Shown here in pieces: positions 24,486 through 33,947 of a DNA stretch of 64,000 bases. Source of the stretch: Mesorhizobium plurifarium (GTDB taxonomy: Bacteria; Pseudomonadota; Alphaproteobacteria; Rhizobiales; Rhizobiaceae); the NCBI GenBank assembly GCA_000824785.1, contig CCNB01000019.1, positions 5,163 through 69,162 of the forward strand, in the 5' to 3' direction. The stretch's first letter is position 1. Each line of letters opens with the position of its first letter. The notes beneath the pieces are model-generated. The model worked only from the letters and a program-made list of their open reading frames with translations. It was not told where the DNA came from and ran no database searches. The position numbers were made by a program, and so were the translations under genes.

Positions 24486-26735
24486 ATGGCTGTTACCATA
24501 AACGTGGTCGGTACGACTTCAATCGACGAAACACCTGACCTCCAACAGGACGACATCAGTCTCACCAGTTTTCAAACAAACCACGCCAGTGCTCTTGCTG
24601 CGATCAACGCAGCTCTGGCTGCCGACACGCTTACCGTGGCCGATGCGATCGAAATCGCCGGGGACGACACTGTTGACATCACGCTAACCAATGCCACGAG
24701 TCCGGTCCAAGGTCTTGGCTTCGTGGCTCTCGATTCGAACGGCCAGAACGCTGCGCCGGTCGACGGCCTCGATAGTGGCCAGCAGACGCTCGACGGTAAT
24801 GAGATATTTCTCTACACCGATCCAAACAATGACAACGTGCTCCTCGGCCGTGAGGGCTCCGGCACGACGGCAGACTCAGGCGGTCAGATCGTTTTCGCGG
24901 TCTACCTCGAGGAAGTTACAAACCAGAACAACGTGATCACCGGAGGCCAGCTCTGGACCGTGCTGTTCGAGCCGCTAGCCCATCCGGACGACACCAATTC
25001 CGATGATGTCGTGACCCTCCCCGATGCGTTGGGGGTTGCCGCCACAGGCGAGCAGTCATTCAGCTTTGCGGGCGCTCCAGCCGGAAACAATCTGTTCATG
25101 GCCTTCGGAAGCTCCGCCGACGCATTGCTGGTGACCGGCACCTCGATCAATCATACCGTTAACAGCAGTAAGGGTGGGGGCGCCACGACGCTTGGCACCG
25201 ATGCGCAGGACGTGCGCGCCGGCAAAGGCATGTATTTCACTTACGTGACGGGCATGGACCCGAATTTCCTAGCTCCTAATTTATCGCACCAGGAGGCGAC
25301 CACTGTCGGAGACATCGCCTTCACCGGTCTGCAGGATTCGGACGCGGCATCGCTTACCATCGTCAAGCTGACCGGCGGCACCAGCGTCTCCGTCAAGCTG
25401 ACGGCGTTTACGACAGATGTCGAAAGCGGGGCAAACTACTTCCCAGGGCTCGGCGATGCAGATGACGATCCGGTGACGATTACTCATGTCTACATCAACG
25501 GCACTGAGGTCACATTCACGACCAGCGGCGACGGCGTGATCGTGTCGGGCGTGCATGACGGTGACGTGATCAAATTCGAGACCAGTGGCGATCACAACCG
25601 CGTCTTGGTCGAGAACGCCGAAGCGGCGGGATCGAATATCCACTTCAGCATCGGCGGATTCTCGATCGACAATGCCGTAACGGCGGCGGTGCCGGTCGGA
25701 GACCACCTCGAATTCTACGACGACGGGCCTGCGATCGCGGTCGCGGACGTCGCCGATGGCGATTACACGAACGGTGCCCATGGCACCTGGACCAACGATC
25801 CGGGTCAAGATGGGTTCGGCTCGTTGGGCGTAACCTTCGACAGCTTCCAGATCGATAGCCACGGCGTCGTCACGGCCGACGCCACCAACAGCACGTTCAC
25901 AGATAATTTAGACGGAACCTTCGACGGCTCGATCACCGCCGACTTCAACGGCGACGGAAAAAACGACACCGTCAATTTTACGCTGACGCTGAATTCGGAC
26001 GACACTTACGACCTCACCGTCACGACCCCTCCGACGACCACAACCACCTTCTCGACGGACCAGGGAAGTCTCGATGCCGGCGGACCGGACCCCGTACGGA
26101 CTTTGACTATCGGAAGCGAGGACGTGGTGTTCTCCGCGGTCAAGGCCACGACGGCGACGGCTGACATAAAGGCATTCCTCAATGCGAGTGAGGCTACGAT
26201 CCAGGGCTCAGCAACCTATCTCAGCCCAAATCAGATGAACGTTAGCACCGCGGGCATCGGGCTGGGTGACAACCTGTTCGAGGGCAACTCCATCGCAGGG
26301 ATCGATGGCGCCACGACGTCGGGCGGCAAGATCGACGAAAGCTTCGTCGTCGATCCGGAAGGCACGGTGAGCAGCATGACCGTGATCATCAACAATAAGA
26401 CGAACGGCGGCTACACACCGAGCAATGAGGACCTGTTCTACCGCATTTACTACAGTGACGGCACAGTAAGCGCTGACCATAAGGTTGTTACCGGGGACCT
26501 CACCGTGACGAGCTCAACGGCCAGCTTCACGGTCGGCGATCCTAATGGGCCGAACGACATCGACGCGGTTCAGCTCATCATGGGTAGGGGAACGATCAAG
26601 GTTCCTACCATCACGTTCTCCGTGTCGACCGAGTTCTCGCCGCAGCCTCTTGACGTGACCTTCACGGCCGAACTGTTCGATGGCGACCATGACAGCCAGA
26701 CGGACCCATTCACGGTCCATCTGGATGCCGCCTGA
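24486..26735 (+). CDS. Large secreted protein, DUF5801-like, type I secretion substrate
   Basis: 749 residues, start MAVTINVVGTTSIDE with GGAG upstream. There is no N-terminal signal peptide. The composition is that of surface or extracellular repeat proteins: very acidic, Thr/Asp/Gly-rich, with calcium-type turns (DFNGDGKNDTVNF, GDADDDPVTI) and beta-strand repeats. Segments such as FVALDSNGQ, QIVFAVYLEE and HLEFYDDGPAI match the DUF5801 repeats-in-toxin group. No classical GGxGxDxUx nonapeptide blocks are seen. The ABC and adaptor genes follow directly. C-terminal secretion is inferred from the acidic, hydrophobic end (FTVHLDAA). The function after export is unknown; adhesion or matrix roles are possible. 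Confidence 0.75.
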   Translation: MAVTINVVGTTSIDETPDLQQDDISLTSFQTNHASALAAINAALAADTLTVADAIEIAGDDTVDITLTNATSPVQGLGFVALDSNGQNAAPVDGLDSGQQTLDGNEIFLYTDPNNDNVLLGREGSGTTADSGGQIVFAVYLEEVTNQNNVITGGQLWTVLFEPLAHPDDTNSDDVVTLPDALGVAATGEQSFSFAGAPAGNNLFMAFGSSADALLVTGTSINHTVNSSKGGGATTLGTDAQDVRAGKGMYFTYVTGMDPNFLAPNLSHQEATTVGDIAFTGLQDSDAASLTIVKLTGGTSVSVKLTAFTTDVESGANYFPGLGDADDDPVTITHVYINGTEVTFTTSGDGVIVSGVHDGDVIKFETSGDHNRVLVENAEAAGSNIHFSIGGFSIDNAVTAAVPVGDHLEFYDDGPAIAVADVADGDYTNGAHGTWTNDPGQDGFGSLGVTFDSFQIDSHGVVTADATNSTFTDNLDGTFDGSITADFNGDGKNDTVNFTLTLNSDDTYDLTVTTPPTTTTTFSTDQGSLDAGGPDPVRTLTIGSEDVVFSAVKATTATADIKAFLNASEATIQGSATYLSPNQMNVSTAGIGLGDNLFEGNSIAGIDGATTSGGKIDESFVVDPEGTVSSMTVIINNKTNGGYTPSNEDLFYRIYYSDGTVSADHKVVTGDLTVTSSTASFTVGDPNGPNDIDAVQLIMGRGTIKVPTITFSVSTEFSPQPLDVTFTAELFDGDHDSQTDPFTVHLDAA

Positions 26736-26742
26736 ACCTCCA

Positions 26743-26770
26743 ATGAGCCCGCCCTTAAGGGCGGGCTCAT
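26743..26770 (+). terminator. Perfect 28-base palindrome between substrate and transporter genes
   Basis: ATGAGCCCGCCCTT is followed at once by its exact reverse complement, so the hairpin has only the few central bases as loop. It starts 7 bases after the substrate stop and is followed by TCCCTTCT. It should terminate most transcripts, leaving the ABC gene at lower level. Confidence 0.85.
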
Positions 26771-26806
26771 TCCCTTCTAGCTTCCCAAGCGGAGCCCATA
26801 GCCACA

Positions 26807-28567
26807 ATGCTCAAGCAAACCGGCAGTTCGCGCCTTGCGCAGGTGATGAAAGCGGTCCGTAGGGAGTACCCGCTCCTGATAGTCCTGAGTTGCCTGCTCA
26901 ATCTGCTGCTCCTCGTCTCGACCATATACATGCTCCAGGTTTATGACCGCGTGCTTTCGACCGGGTCGTTGGACACACTGCTTTGGCTGACCATGATCGC
27001 CCTCTTCGCCATCGCGATCTACGGCCTGCTCGAACAGTCGCGGCGCATGGTTCTGGGCCGGGTCGCGGCGTGGGTGGACTGCGAGTTGAACGCTCCCGTC
27101 CTCAAGCGCGCGATGGAAGCGCGCCTGGAGGGCGAGAACCTGCAGGGCGGAATCCGGGACGTCGGGAATCTCAAGAACTTCTATGGAACCGACGCCGCGC
27201 AAGCGTTTCTCGATATGCCGTGGAGCGTCATTTTTCTTGTATTCATGTGGGCGCTGCACCCGGCAATCGGCATCGTCGGCACACTCGGCGCGGCTCTTCT
27301 CTTCGGCCTAGCTATCACTAACGATCTGTTGACGCGCGAAGGGCAGAAGCGATCTGCGGCCGACGCACGCGCCAGCCAAGACAATGCCATCAAGTTCGTC
27401 GACTCTGGCGAGACGATCGGCCCCCTCGGCATGGCGCGGCAAGTCTTTGAGAACTGGCGTCTCCGCCATTCCGAGATTGCTGCGGAGCAGCAGTCTCTCC
27501 AAGATAAGACGACTGTGATTCTTTCCCTTTCCCGCAGTGTCCGCATCGCGCTTCAGGTGGCGATCTTGGGTGTAGGCGCCTATTATGTTCTTGCCGGCTC
27601 GATTACCGCCGGCGCGATGATCGCGGGTTCGATCACCATGGGACGTGCGCTCGCGCCGATCGAGCGCGCCACCGCTGCCTGGCGGGCCTTTGTGGCCGCA
27701 AGAGGAGCGTATGCCAATCTGAAACAGCTATTCGAGCGCCTCGATCGCGACGGTAGCGAGTGTGTTGCGCTCCCAAGGCCGAACGCCAGACTGTCCTTCG
27801 ACGATATTTTTTATGTGCCTCCCGGCAGCACGGAGCCGTTGCTGCAGGGCATCCGCTTCGCCGTTGAGCCCGGCGAGAATTGCGCCGTGGTAGGGCCGTC
27901 CGGGTCGGGCAAATCGACGCTATGCAGGTTAGCTGTGGGTGCCTGGAAACCGGCAAAGGGTCATGTCCGGCTCGATGGAGCGGACGTGTTCGACTGGCAT
28001 CCCGCGGATCTCGGTCCTTACATCGGCTATTTGCCGCAACAGGTTGAATTTCTTCCCGGCACCGTCGCGCAGAACATAGCCCGTTTCCGTGAAGTCGACA
28101 GCGCGGCACTGGTCCGTGCGGCACAGATGGCGGGCGTGCACGAACTGATCCTCGCTTTGCCCGCCGGCTACGAAACCGACATAGCGCTCCACTCGCGGCG
28201 CATCTCGCAGGGTCAGCGGCAGCGGCTGGGCCTTGCGCGCGCTCTATACGGCTCCCCGGCGCTTGTTGTGTTGGATGAACCCAACGCGAATCTGGACGAA
28301 GCCGGCGACAAAGCACTTATCGATGCTCTAGCAACCCTCAAACAGCTACAAGTTACAGTTCTCATCGTCACGCATCGCGCCTCGGTGTTGAAATGTGCCG
28401 ACAAGATCGCAGCGCTGGATCGCGGTGCCTTAGCGGGGTTTGGTCCGCGTGATCAAATCATCCGGCCAGTGCCGTCCATGCTGCCGGTGAAGTTGCCGGT
28501 CCGGTCGGCTACGCCTCAGGGGCAGTCCTCCGTCGCACCCGAACAAACAATGCCCGCAGCGGAGTGA
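26807..28567 (+). CDS. Type I secretion ABC transporter (PrsD-like)
   Basis: 586 residues. N-terminal membrane domain with helices near 23-45, 58-75, 140-172 and 246-278, then the ATPase. Walker A is GPSGSGKST (363-371), Q-loop LPQQVEF, Walker B LVVLDEPNANLD (487-498) and H-loop THRAS. The C-loop, normally LSGGQ, reads ISQGQ (466-470), a Gly to Gln change at a residue that contacts ATP. The protein powers one-step export of the upstream DUF5801-like protein with the adaptor encoded 3 bases later. PrsD/LapB-type transporters are the closest class. Confidence 0.92.
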   Translation: MLKQTGSSRLAQVMKAVRREYPLLIVLSCLLNLLLLVSTIYMLQVYDRVLSTGSLDTLLWLTMIALFAIAIYGLLEQSRRMVLGRVAAWVDCELNAPVLKRAMEARLEGENLQGGIRDVGNLKNFYGTDAAQAFLDMPWSVIFLVFMWALHPAIGIVGTLGAALLFGLAITNDLLTREGQKRSAADARASQDNAIKFVDSGETIGPLGMARQVFENWRLRHSEIAAEQQSLQDKTTVILSLSRSVRIALQVAILGVGAYYVLAGSITAGAMIAGSITMGRALAPIERATAAWRAFVAARGAYANLKQLFERLDRDGSECVALPRPNARLSFDDIFYVPPGSTEPLLQGIRFAVEPGENCAVVGPSGSGKSTLCRLAVGAWKPAKGHVRLDGADVFDWHPADLGPYIGYLPQQVEFLPGTVAQNIARFREVDSAALVRAAQMAGVHELILALPAGYETDIALHSRRISQGQRQRLGLARALYGSPALVVLDEPNANLDEAGDKALIDALATLKQLQVTVLIVTHRASVLKCADKIAALDRGALAGFGPRDQIIRPVPSMLPVKLPVRSATPQGQSSVAPEQTMPAAE

Positions 28568-28570
28568 ACG

Positions 28571-30109
28571 ATGCAGGACTATCCTGATGCCGCACGTGCG
28601 ATAATCACTTGGTTGGAAACCCTGCTTTCCAACATGAGCAAAGTTGTGCAGTCGGCATTCATCGCTTTTTTCGCCGCCATACATCGCCTGTTGACTGCCT
28701 ATGGCATCGAACCGGGCGACGCCGCCACCGTGCTGGCGATTTGCAGCGCGATCCTTTTGCTGATCGCGGTAGCCGTAAGGCCGTTTGGCGCAGTAGCGGC
28801 ATCCCAGAAAACAGGCAATGCCAAGTCTCTCGCGGAGATCACGCGCTTTCCTCGCCGATTGGGCATCATGGCAGTGGCCGTCTTTGTGCTGGTCCTGGGG
28901 GGCTGGAGTGTTTTCGCCCCACTGGCCAGCGCAGCTCTGGCTCCTGGCGTCATCAGCCCTGACGGCCATCGGCAAACTGTCCAGCATCTGGAGGGCGGGA
29001 TCATTCGCACCATTCACGTTCGAGAGGGTGACCTGGTCAAAGCCGGGACACCGCTGGTCACTCTCGACGACACCAAAGCTAAGGCCCTTGATGCGGAGCT
29101 TCGCGAGCGATTCTTGTATCTGCTGGCAAGCCAAGCCCGACTTGAAGCGGAACAAACCGGAGCCGATGACATAAGCTTCCCGAAGCAACTTCTCCTGGAC
29201 TCCAACGAAATGAGGAAGGTCGTGGATGGCCAACGCCAGTTGTTTCTTAACCGGCGTGCCGCTCATCAGGGGCGCTTACAGATACTGGATGCCCGCATTC
29301 GACAGTTGCAGGAGCAGAACATCGGCCTTCGAGAGATGATCGCGGCGGAAGACGAACAGATCGCCTTGATCGGTGAAGAAATGCAAGGTGTGCAGATACT
29401 CATCGACAAGGGGCTTGAACGAAAGCCGAGGGTATTGGCGCTGCGGCGCGGGAGTGCCGACATTGCTGCCACAAAGGCATCAAATCACGCGAAGATCGCA
29501 GAGAACGAACAAGAGATCGGAGAAACGCGGCTGCAATTGGTCACAGTTGGCGAGGAGCGCCAAGAGAAGATCGGTTCGGAACTCGCGGAAGTTCGCAGGG
29601 TTTTGGCGGAAGTCCGGGGCCAGCTGCCATCGCGCGAGGATATGCTTATTCGCACTGTCATTCGTGCGCCGGTCGATGGCATTGTGATGAATCTGCGCGT
29701 CAACACTGAGACGGGCGTTGTGGCACCCGGGCAGCCACTTCTCGATATAGTCCCGGAGGGCAACCATTTGGTGATTGACGCTCGTGTGCGCCCCACCGAT
29801 ATCGAGCGCGTTAAACCCGGAATGTCGGCACGAGTGGTCTTGACCGCCTATCGACAACGAAGCCTGCCGCTCATCCATGGCAAGTTGCGCTCCATCTCCG
29901 CCGACTCGATGGCGGACGAAAGAACCGGACAGCCATACTTTCTCGCGAAAGTAGATGTGGTCCCCGAGGACTTGGCGGGTTTGCATGAGGTGCAGCTTAT
30001 CCCCGGCATGCCTGCCGAGATAATGCTGATGGATGGTGAACAGAGCGTATTCACCTATCTCGTTGGGCCGATCCTCGACAGCGCCCGGAGGAGCCTTCGC
30101 GAAAAATGA
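28571..30109 (+). CDS. Type I secretion adaptor, HlyD/PrsE family
   Basis: 512 residues. The core adaptor begins near residue 85 (SLAEITRFPRR) with its single anchor helix IMAVAVFVLVLGGWSVFAPL, then biotinyl-lipoyl half-motifs (VQHLEGGIIRTIHVREGD and APVDGIVMNLRVNTETGV), a long periplasmic coiled coil (about 170-340) and a beta-barrel end with VEDLAGL-like and LIPGMPAEIML elements. The first 85 residues are an unusual extension with two more hydrophobic stretches (about 24-44 and 52-70). The protein bridges the ABC transporter to a TolC-type outer-membrane channel not encoded here. Confidence 0.9.
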   Translation: MQDYPDAARAIITWLETLLSNMSKVVQSAFIAFFAAIHRLLTAYGIEPGDAATVLAICSAILLLIAVAVRPFGAVAASQKTGNAKSLAEITRFPRRLGIMAVAVFVLVLGGWSVFAPLASAALAPGVISPDGHRQTVQHLEGGIIRTIHVREGDLVKAGTPLVTLDDTKAKALDAELRERFLYLLASQARLEAEQTGADDISFPKQLLLDSNEMRKVVDGQRQLFLNRRAAHQGRLQILDARIRQLQEQNIGLREMIAAEDEQIALIGEEMQGVQILIDKGLERKPRVLALRRGSADIAATKASNHAKIAENEQEIGETRLQLVTVGEERQEKIGSELAEVRRVLAEVRGQLPSREDMLIRTVIRAPVDGIVMNLRVNTETGVVAPGQPLLDIVPEGNHLVIDARVRPTDIERVKPGMSARVVLTAYRQRSLPLIHGKLRSISADSMADERTGQPYFLAKVDVVPEDLAGLHEVQLIPGMPAEIMLMDGEQSVFTYLVGPILDSARRSLREK

Positions 30110-30114
30110 GCTCG

Positions 30115-31067
30115 TACGAACGTCCGCGACCCAATGTTCAGCTGTCTTGCGGTCGATTTCCAAAGCCCCTGCGAGCTGCTGCAAGCGTTCGAACAGACGT
30201 CGCGCCGCAAAGCGCGACAGGTTCTTCGTCACCAGCGATCCGGCGACAGCATCTTCATTCAGCAGCAAAACAATCACGTCGCCGGCGCCTTTGGCGCGCA
30301 GCTTTGGCGCCACCGCCAGCAGTTTTTCGGCGCGGCGCGACAGCTCGCTGGCCAGCCGGCAGGCATCCGCCGCTGCATGAAGCAGCGCAACGCAGACCGC
30401 CCGCTCGAAACCTTTTTCGCCGGGTCGGATGCGCTTGCCGCCGCCCTCGGCACGGAAGGCCGGACCAAAAGCCTGGTCCATCAACAGCGGCAGCAGCCGC
30501 GGCCAGCGCAGGCCTTGCGCCAGCACCAGGTCGGCGAGCCACCAGCCAAGAAGTCGGCGTCGGGGCGCATGGCGAATGCGCGGCGATCGCCGCGGCAGCG
30601 ACCGGCACCGGCCGCTGCGACCCCGCCACGTCTTCGATCTGCGTGCAGAGGTCAGCCAGCGCCTCCTCGTCCCAGGCGAGCCCGAGCAGCTCGGCCCCTT
30701 TTGCCAGCCGATCGGCGCTGACCGCCGGCGGCTGCAGCGCCAACTTGCGCCAGGCGCCAAAAATGGTGCCGGCGGGACCGGGATCGGCGCCGGCCGGGCA
30801 AAGCTGCCACGCGTCGCGCAAGCCGGCTTCATCCTCGGCGCGACCGGCGAGCCGCATGCTGTCGGCGGGGCACTTTAGCGCCAGCCGCTTGCGCCAGGCG
30901 CCGGCCCAGCTGGCTTGCGCGCGGGCGAGGCCGTCGAGGGCACCCAAGGCGGCGCCGGCCCGGAAAGCGGCGTCTGCGTCATGCATGGCACAATCGGCCG
31001 TGAGCGCCCAAGCCGGGACGGTCGGCGGCGCGGCGGGATTGGCGGTCACGGGATCGAGGCGAATCAT
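30115..31067 (-). pseudogene. DUF1403 family gene, frameshifted
   Basis: The start MIRLDPVTANPAAPP and the N-terminal half (AAFRAGAALGALDGLARAQ, WAGAWRKRLALKCPADSM) match DUF1403. Near 30550-30590 the frame changes, probably by two indels, and continues as GWWLADLVLAQGLRWPRLLP, then VAPKLRAKGAGDVIVLLLNE and RLFERLQQLAG. The C-terminal end is also abnormal and collides with the convergent adaptor gene. Intact DUF1403 genes occur on rhizobial plasmids and islands; their function is unknown. Confidence 0.75.
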
Positions 31068-31089
31068 TGTTTGGAGGGTAAATCGGGCG

Positions 31090-31123
31090 TGCGCTTTTGG
31101 CGATGATTTTCATCGCAAAACGC
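31090..31123. promoter_or_regulatory. Inverted repeat upstream of the DUF1403 remnant
   Basis: GGCGATGA (31099-31106) faces TCATCGC (31110-31116), with TTTT and AAAA continuing the pairing outward, giving an imperfect palindrome 23 bases before the start of the DUF1403 remnant. It is a likely operator. The cognate regulator is unknown. Confidence 0.4.
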
Positions 31124-31226
31124 ACAGCTCGTCGGAACACCAAAACGAATGATAATGTTGCCATATCAATCGTTTGTGAAGCTAACCTATCATCGCGTGC
31201 CAGCTTCTCACGACGCGCATAACCTG

Positions 31227-32627
31227 TCAGCAAAGCGCCCACTCGTCATCGGCGGCGCTGATCGTGCCCCGCCCCAAGCGCCTATGAAGCTCAAGCCAAG
31301 ATGGGTCGGTCACGAAGCTTTTCAAACCGCCACATGCCTCAGCCAAGGGAATGGCGCCAAGGCGGTCCACAAGAACATCGACGTCACTGATCGGGTTAGC
31401 CAGAAATCGCTCCAAGGGATCATCACCGCACTCGATCACCCGGTGTCCCCAGGCGCCCGAAACGTCGTCAGTCGCGAGAGCATCCCGAAGGTCGGAAGCG
31501 ACGCCCGTAACATGGAGCGCCCTTTGAACCACATGGCGCATCAATGGATAGAAGACTGGTTGGTGGCTGCCTCCCAGGACCCGCACCCCGGGCAGGATGG
31601 ATGTTAGCAACATCGCCGTGAGAAAATTTGGAATGAGCGTACGGTCCGCCAGTCGCGCCAGAACGTCTGAGGCGGTGAAGCGGGCGACCTTCATGCCGGT
31701 CGACGGATCAATCAATTCGCCCTCTACAAGCCGCAGCGGAAGACGCTTGCCATTACGATAGAACCAGAAGAAGTCGGTAGACCGCGTGAGCCATCCACTC
31801 CAGGGGCCGATGGCCAGCCTGTCGATTTCCGCAAGGATATTGAAAGGGAGCGCCGGCTCTTCCAGCAGCGACGTGCGAAGCCAGGAATCTGGGTCTGACA
31901 GATGGTCCGCCACCAGGTCTGCGATATCCTCGTCATCGATCTGCAGAAACGCGAAACGGCTTCCGAAGAGTTTTGGCCAAAGCGCTTGGTTGGCAGCCTT
32001 GATCGCATGCGCAGGCCGCTGAAATGGCATGCTCGGCAGGAGATCGCGCAACCGCGCCAGCTTTTCGCCACCCGCCCCTGGAGCCACAGGCATCAGCTCA
32101 AACCGATAGGAACCAGGCCCAGTCAAGAGATTGTAGCCGACCATCTGGCTTCGGCTGAGGCCGAAGACGTTGGTGGGCCTGCCGGCAACGGCGAGCCAGC
32201 CTGGTCCTTTGCGCGATCTCTCAACCAGGCTCACCGTTGAAACCGCATAGGACACATAGGTGGAGCAGCCATGCGCGGCGAGACCAAGCAAACTGAAGAT
32301 GTGCGTGTAATATGCTTCGGGATCGACGAGCAGAAGCAAATGCGGCCCTGTCTGCAGCACACGCCTGCGTTCCAGATCACTGCAGATTTCCACGGCCGTG
32401 TCGGCGGAGAGCCCCGAGCGTACCGCCGCTTTCCTGATGACGCCCAATAATTTCTCAAGTGCCTGCCTCCGCACTGCGTGTACTGGCCCCGAAGCTGGCG
32501 CCTCGAAAAGGCGGGACGCGTAGTCACGCACCGGCCGGGAGCGAAACGGCCTCATCCAGGGATAAAGTGCCTCCAGCGCCTCGAGGACCGCCCATTTCGC
32601 ATTTATTTCTGCAGATAGCTCGTCCAC
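31227..32627 (-). CDS. Unrecognised 466-aa protein
   Basis: I do not recognise this family. It has a regular soluble-protein composition without signal peptide or clear membrane segments. Notable blocks are GPHLLLLVDPEAYYTHIFSL, then AVSTVSLVERSRKGPGWLAV, then FGLSRSQMVGYN at residues 110-170, a central FAFLQIDDEDIADLVADHL, and a C-terminal LTSILPGVRVLGGSHQPVFY. The block order suggests an enzyme of specialised metabolism. It is upstream-bounded by an AraC regulator (159 bases away, same strand), and a methyltransferase lies on the opposite strand beyond that. A shared pathway is possible but not shown. Confidence 0.7.
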   Translation of the reverse strand: MDELSAEINAKWAVLEALEALYPWMRPFRSRPVRDYASRLFEAPASGPVHAVRRQALEKLLGVIRKAAVRSGLSADTAVEICSDLERRRVLQTGPHLLLLVDPEAYYTHIFSLLGLAAHGCSTYVSYAVSTVSLVERSRKGPGWLAVAGRPTNVFGLSRSQMVGYNLLTGPGSYRFELMPVAPGAGGEKLARLRDLLPSMPFQRPAHAIKAANQALWPKLFGSRFAFLQIDDEDIADLVADHLSDPDSWLRTSLLEEPALPFNILAEIDRLAIGPWSGWLTRSTDFFWFYRNGKRLPLRLVEGELIDPSTGMKVARFTASDVLARLADRTLIPNFLTAMLLTSILPGVRVLGGSHQPVFYPLMRHVVQRALHVTGVASDLRDALATDDVSGAWGHRVIECGDDPLERFLANPISDVDVLVDRLGAIPLAEACGGLKSFVTDPSWLELHRRLGRGTISAADDEWALC

Positions 32628-32785
32628 CTCACGATCCGCCCTCTTCTTCCCGTTGCGCTACCGACCGACGGTCGATGTCAGCGCCTCGTCAACGCCGATC
32701 GCGAATGCATATCATCCTGCGGCAAACCGTTCTTTGCGGCTGCGTTGCGATTTTCAAATACTTGCTGCCAACGGATATCTTCGGC

Positions 32786-33670
32786 CTATAGCCTGCACCT
32801 GCGGCGAAATTCCGTGGGTGAGACGCCGAACGATTGGCGAAAGGCAATCGCGAAGTGACTTGAGCTTCCGAACCCGCACTCCAACGCGATCTCGGTTGCC
32901 GATAGACTGGTTGATCGCAACATGCCGGAGGACTTCTCCAAGCGCCGCTCAGCGATGAATGCATGCGGCGTCTTGCCTGTCGACTGCTTGAACGCCCTGC
33001 AGAAGTGGAACCGGCTGACACCAAGCTCCTGCGCCAAGGCCGAAAGCGTAAGGGTTTCGCCCGATAACGAGCCTATCATCTCCATGGCACGCTTGAGGTC
33101 GAAGGGAGACAGACCACCTTTCAGGGGTTCATAGGCGCCATTCAGCCTGACCATCTGCACGAGCAGTTGCTTGGCCAGGCTCTCAACCATCGCCGCGCTG
33201 AAAGGATCAGGTTGTTTGAGCTCGATCGCGATCCTCTGCAACGCCATTTCGACGAGACCGTCTCGAAATCCGATAGAGGGCGGCAAAACCGTTCGGCGAT
33301 GTCGCGCCGCTTCCCCGAGCGTCTCCTCCGCGAACTCCTGTTCAATCGAGACCAGCAGGAAGGAGGCTGTCTCGTCACCCTCGTCCCAACCGGTCCAATC
33401 ATTGCCCGCGGGCACGAAGACCACCGAGCCGGCGCGGCGCGGCGAAAAGGAGACCCGGCGCCCGTCGACAAAGTCCTCGCCGATGCGCGCCGCGCCGTGA
33501 AGGTTCATCAGGAACACGTGGCCCGGACAAAAGATCTTTGTCTCCTGCCGCTTGAGGCCGGTCCTTTTGACCATGTCCACCCGCACCTGCCCCCAGCATT
33601 CATACCGATGCGCGAGCGTCCGGTGCTGCGAAGGACGCATGTCGTTAGGATCAAAGCCAAGACTGCGCAC
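32786..33670 (-). CDS. AraC family transcriptional regulator
   Basis: 294 residues. The C-terminal 100 residues hold both AraC helix-turn-helix motifs: LTLSALAQELGVSRFHFCRA, then FKQSTGKTPHAFIAERRLEK, and ATEIALECGFGSSSHFAIAF with FRQSFGVSPTEFRRR. The N-terminal 180 residues are a cupin-like sensor region with PGHVFLMNLHGAAR. It is probably the regulator of the neighbouring 466-aa protein gene on the same strand and/or the divergent methyltransferase gene. The space to the latter (about 280 bases) is AT-rich. Confidence 0.88.
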   Translation of the reverse strand: MRSLGFDPNDMRPSQHRTLAHRYECWGQVRVDMVKRTGLKRQETKIFCPGHVFLMNLHGAARIGEDFVDGRRVSFSPRRAGSVVFVPAGNDWTGWDEGDETASFLLVSIEQEFAEETLGEAARHRRTVLPPSIGFRDGLVEMALQRIAIELKQPDPFSAAMVESLAKQLLVQMVRLNGAYEPLKGGLSPFDLKRAMEMIGSLSGETLTLSALAQELGVSRFHFCRAFKQSTGKTPHAFIAERRLEKSSGMLRSTSLSATEIALECGFGSSSHFAIAFRQSFGVSPTEFRRRCRL

Positions 33671-33947
33671 GACTCAAAGCGATTCCCGTACTTACGTCAC
33701 GTTAGTTCTGTTGTTTTGCCGAACCTTCGGTTGCCAAACAAATCACAAATAACTCAGGATTGGTTGAAGATGTGGCTTTATCGAAAAAACCGCAATCAAT
33801 GGAAAGCCGCCAATACCTAGCTTTCCTACGACTTGCCTCAGTCAATGCCCATTCGACAGAATATTAGACTATTCTTAAATTCTGTCGGTATCGCTCCCTA
33901 GGCGCATTGGCACCTCACCATCTCGATGGGTGCAGAGGCATACTGCA

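Noticed and set aside
29480..30832. 450-aa minus-strand frame opposite the HlyD-like gene
   Set aside because: Only the part above about 30110 is DUF1403; the rest is the shadow of the adaptor gene.
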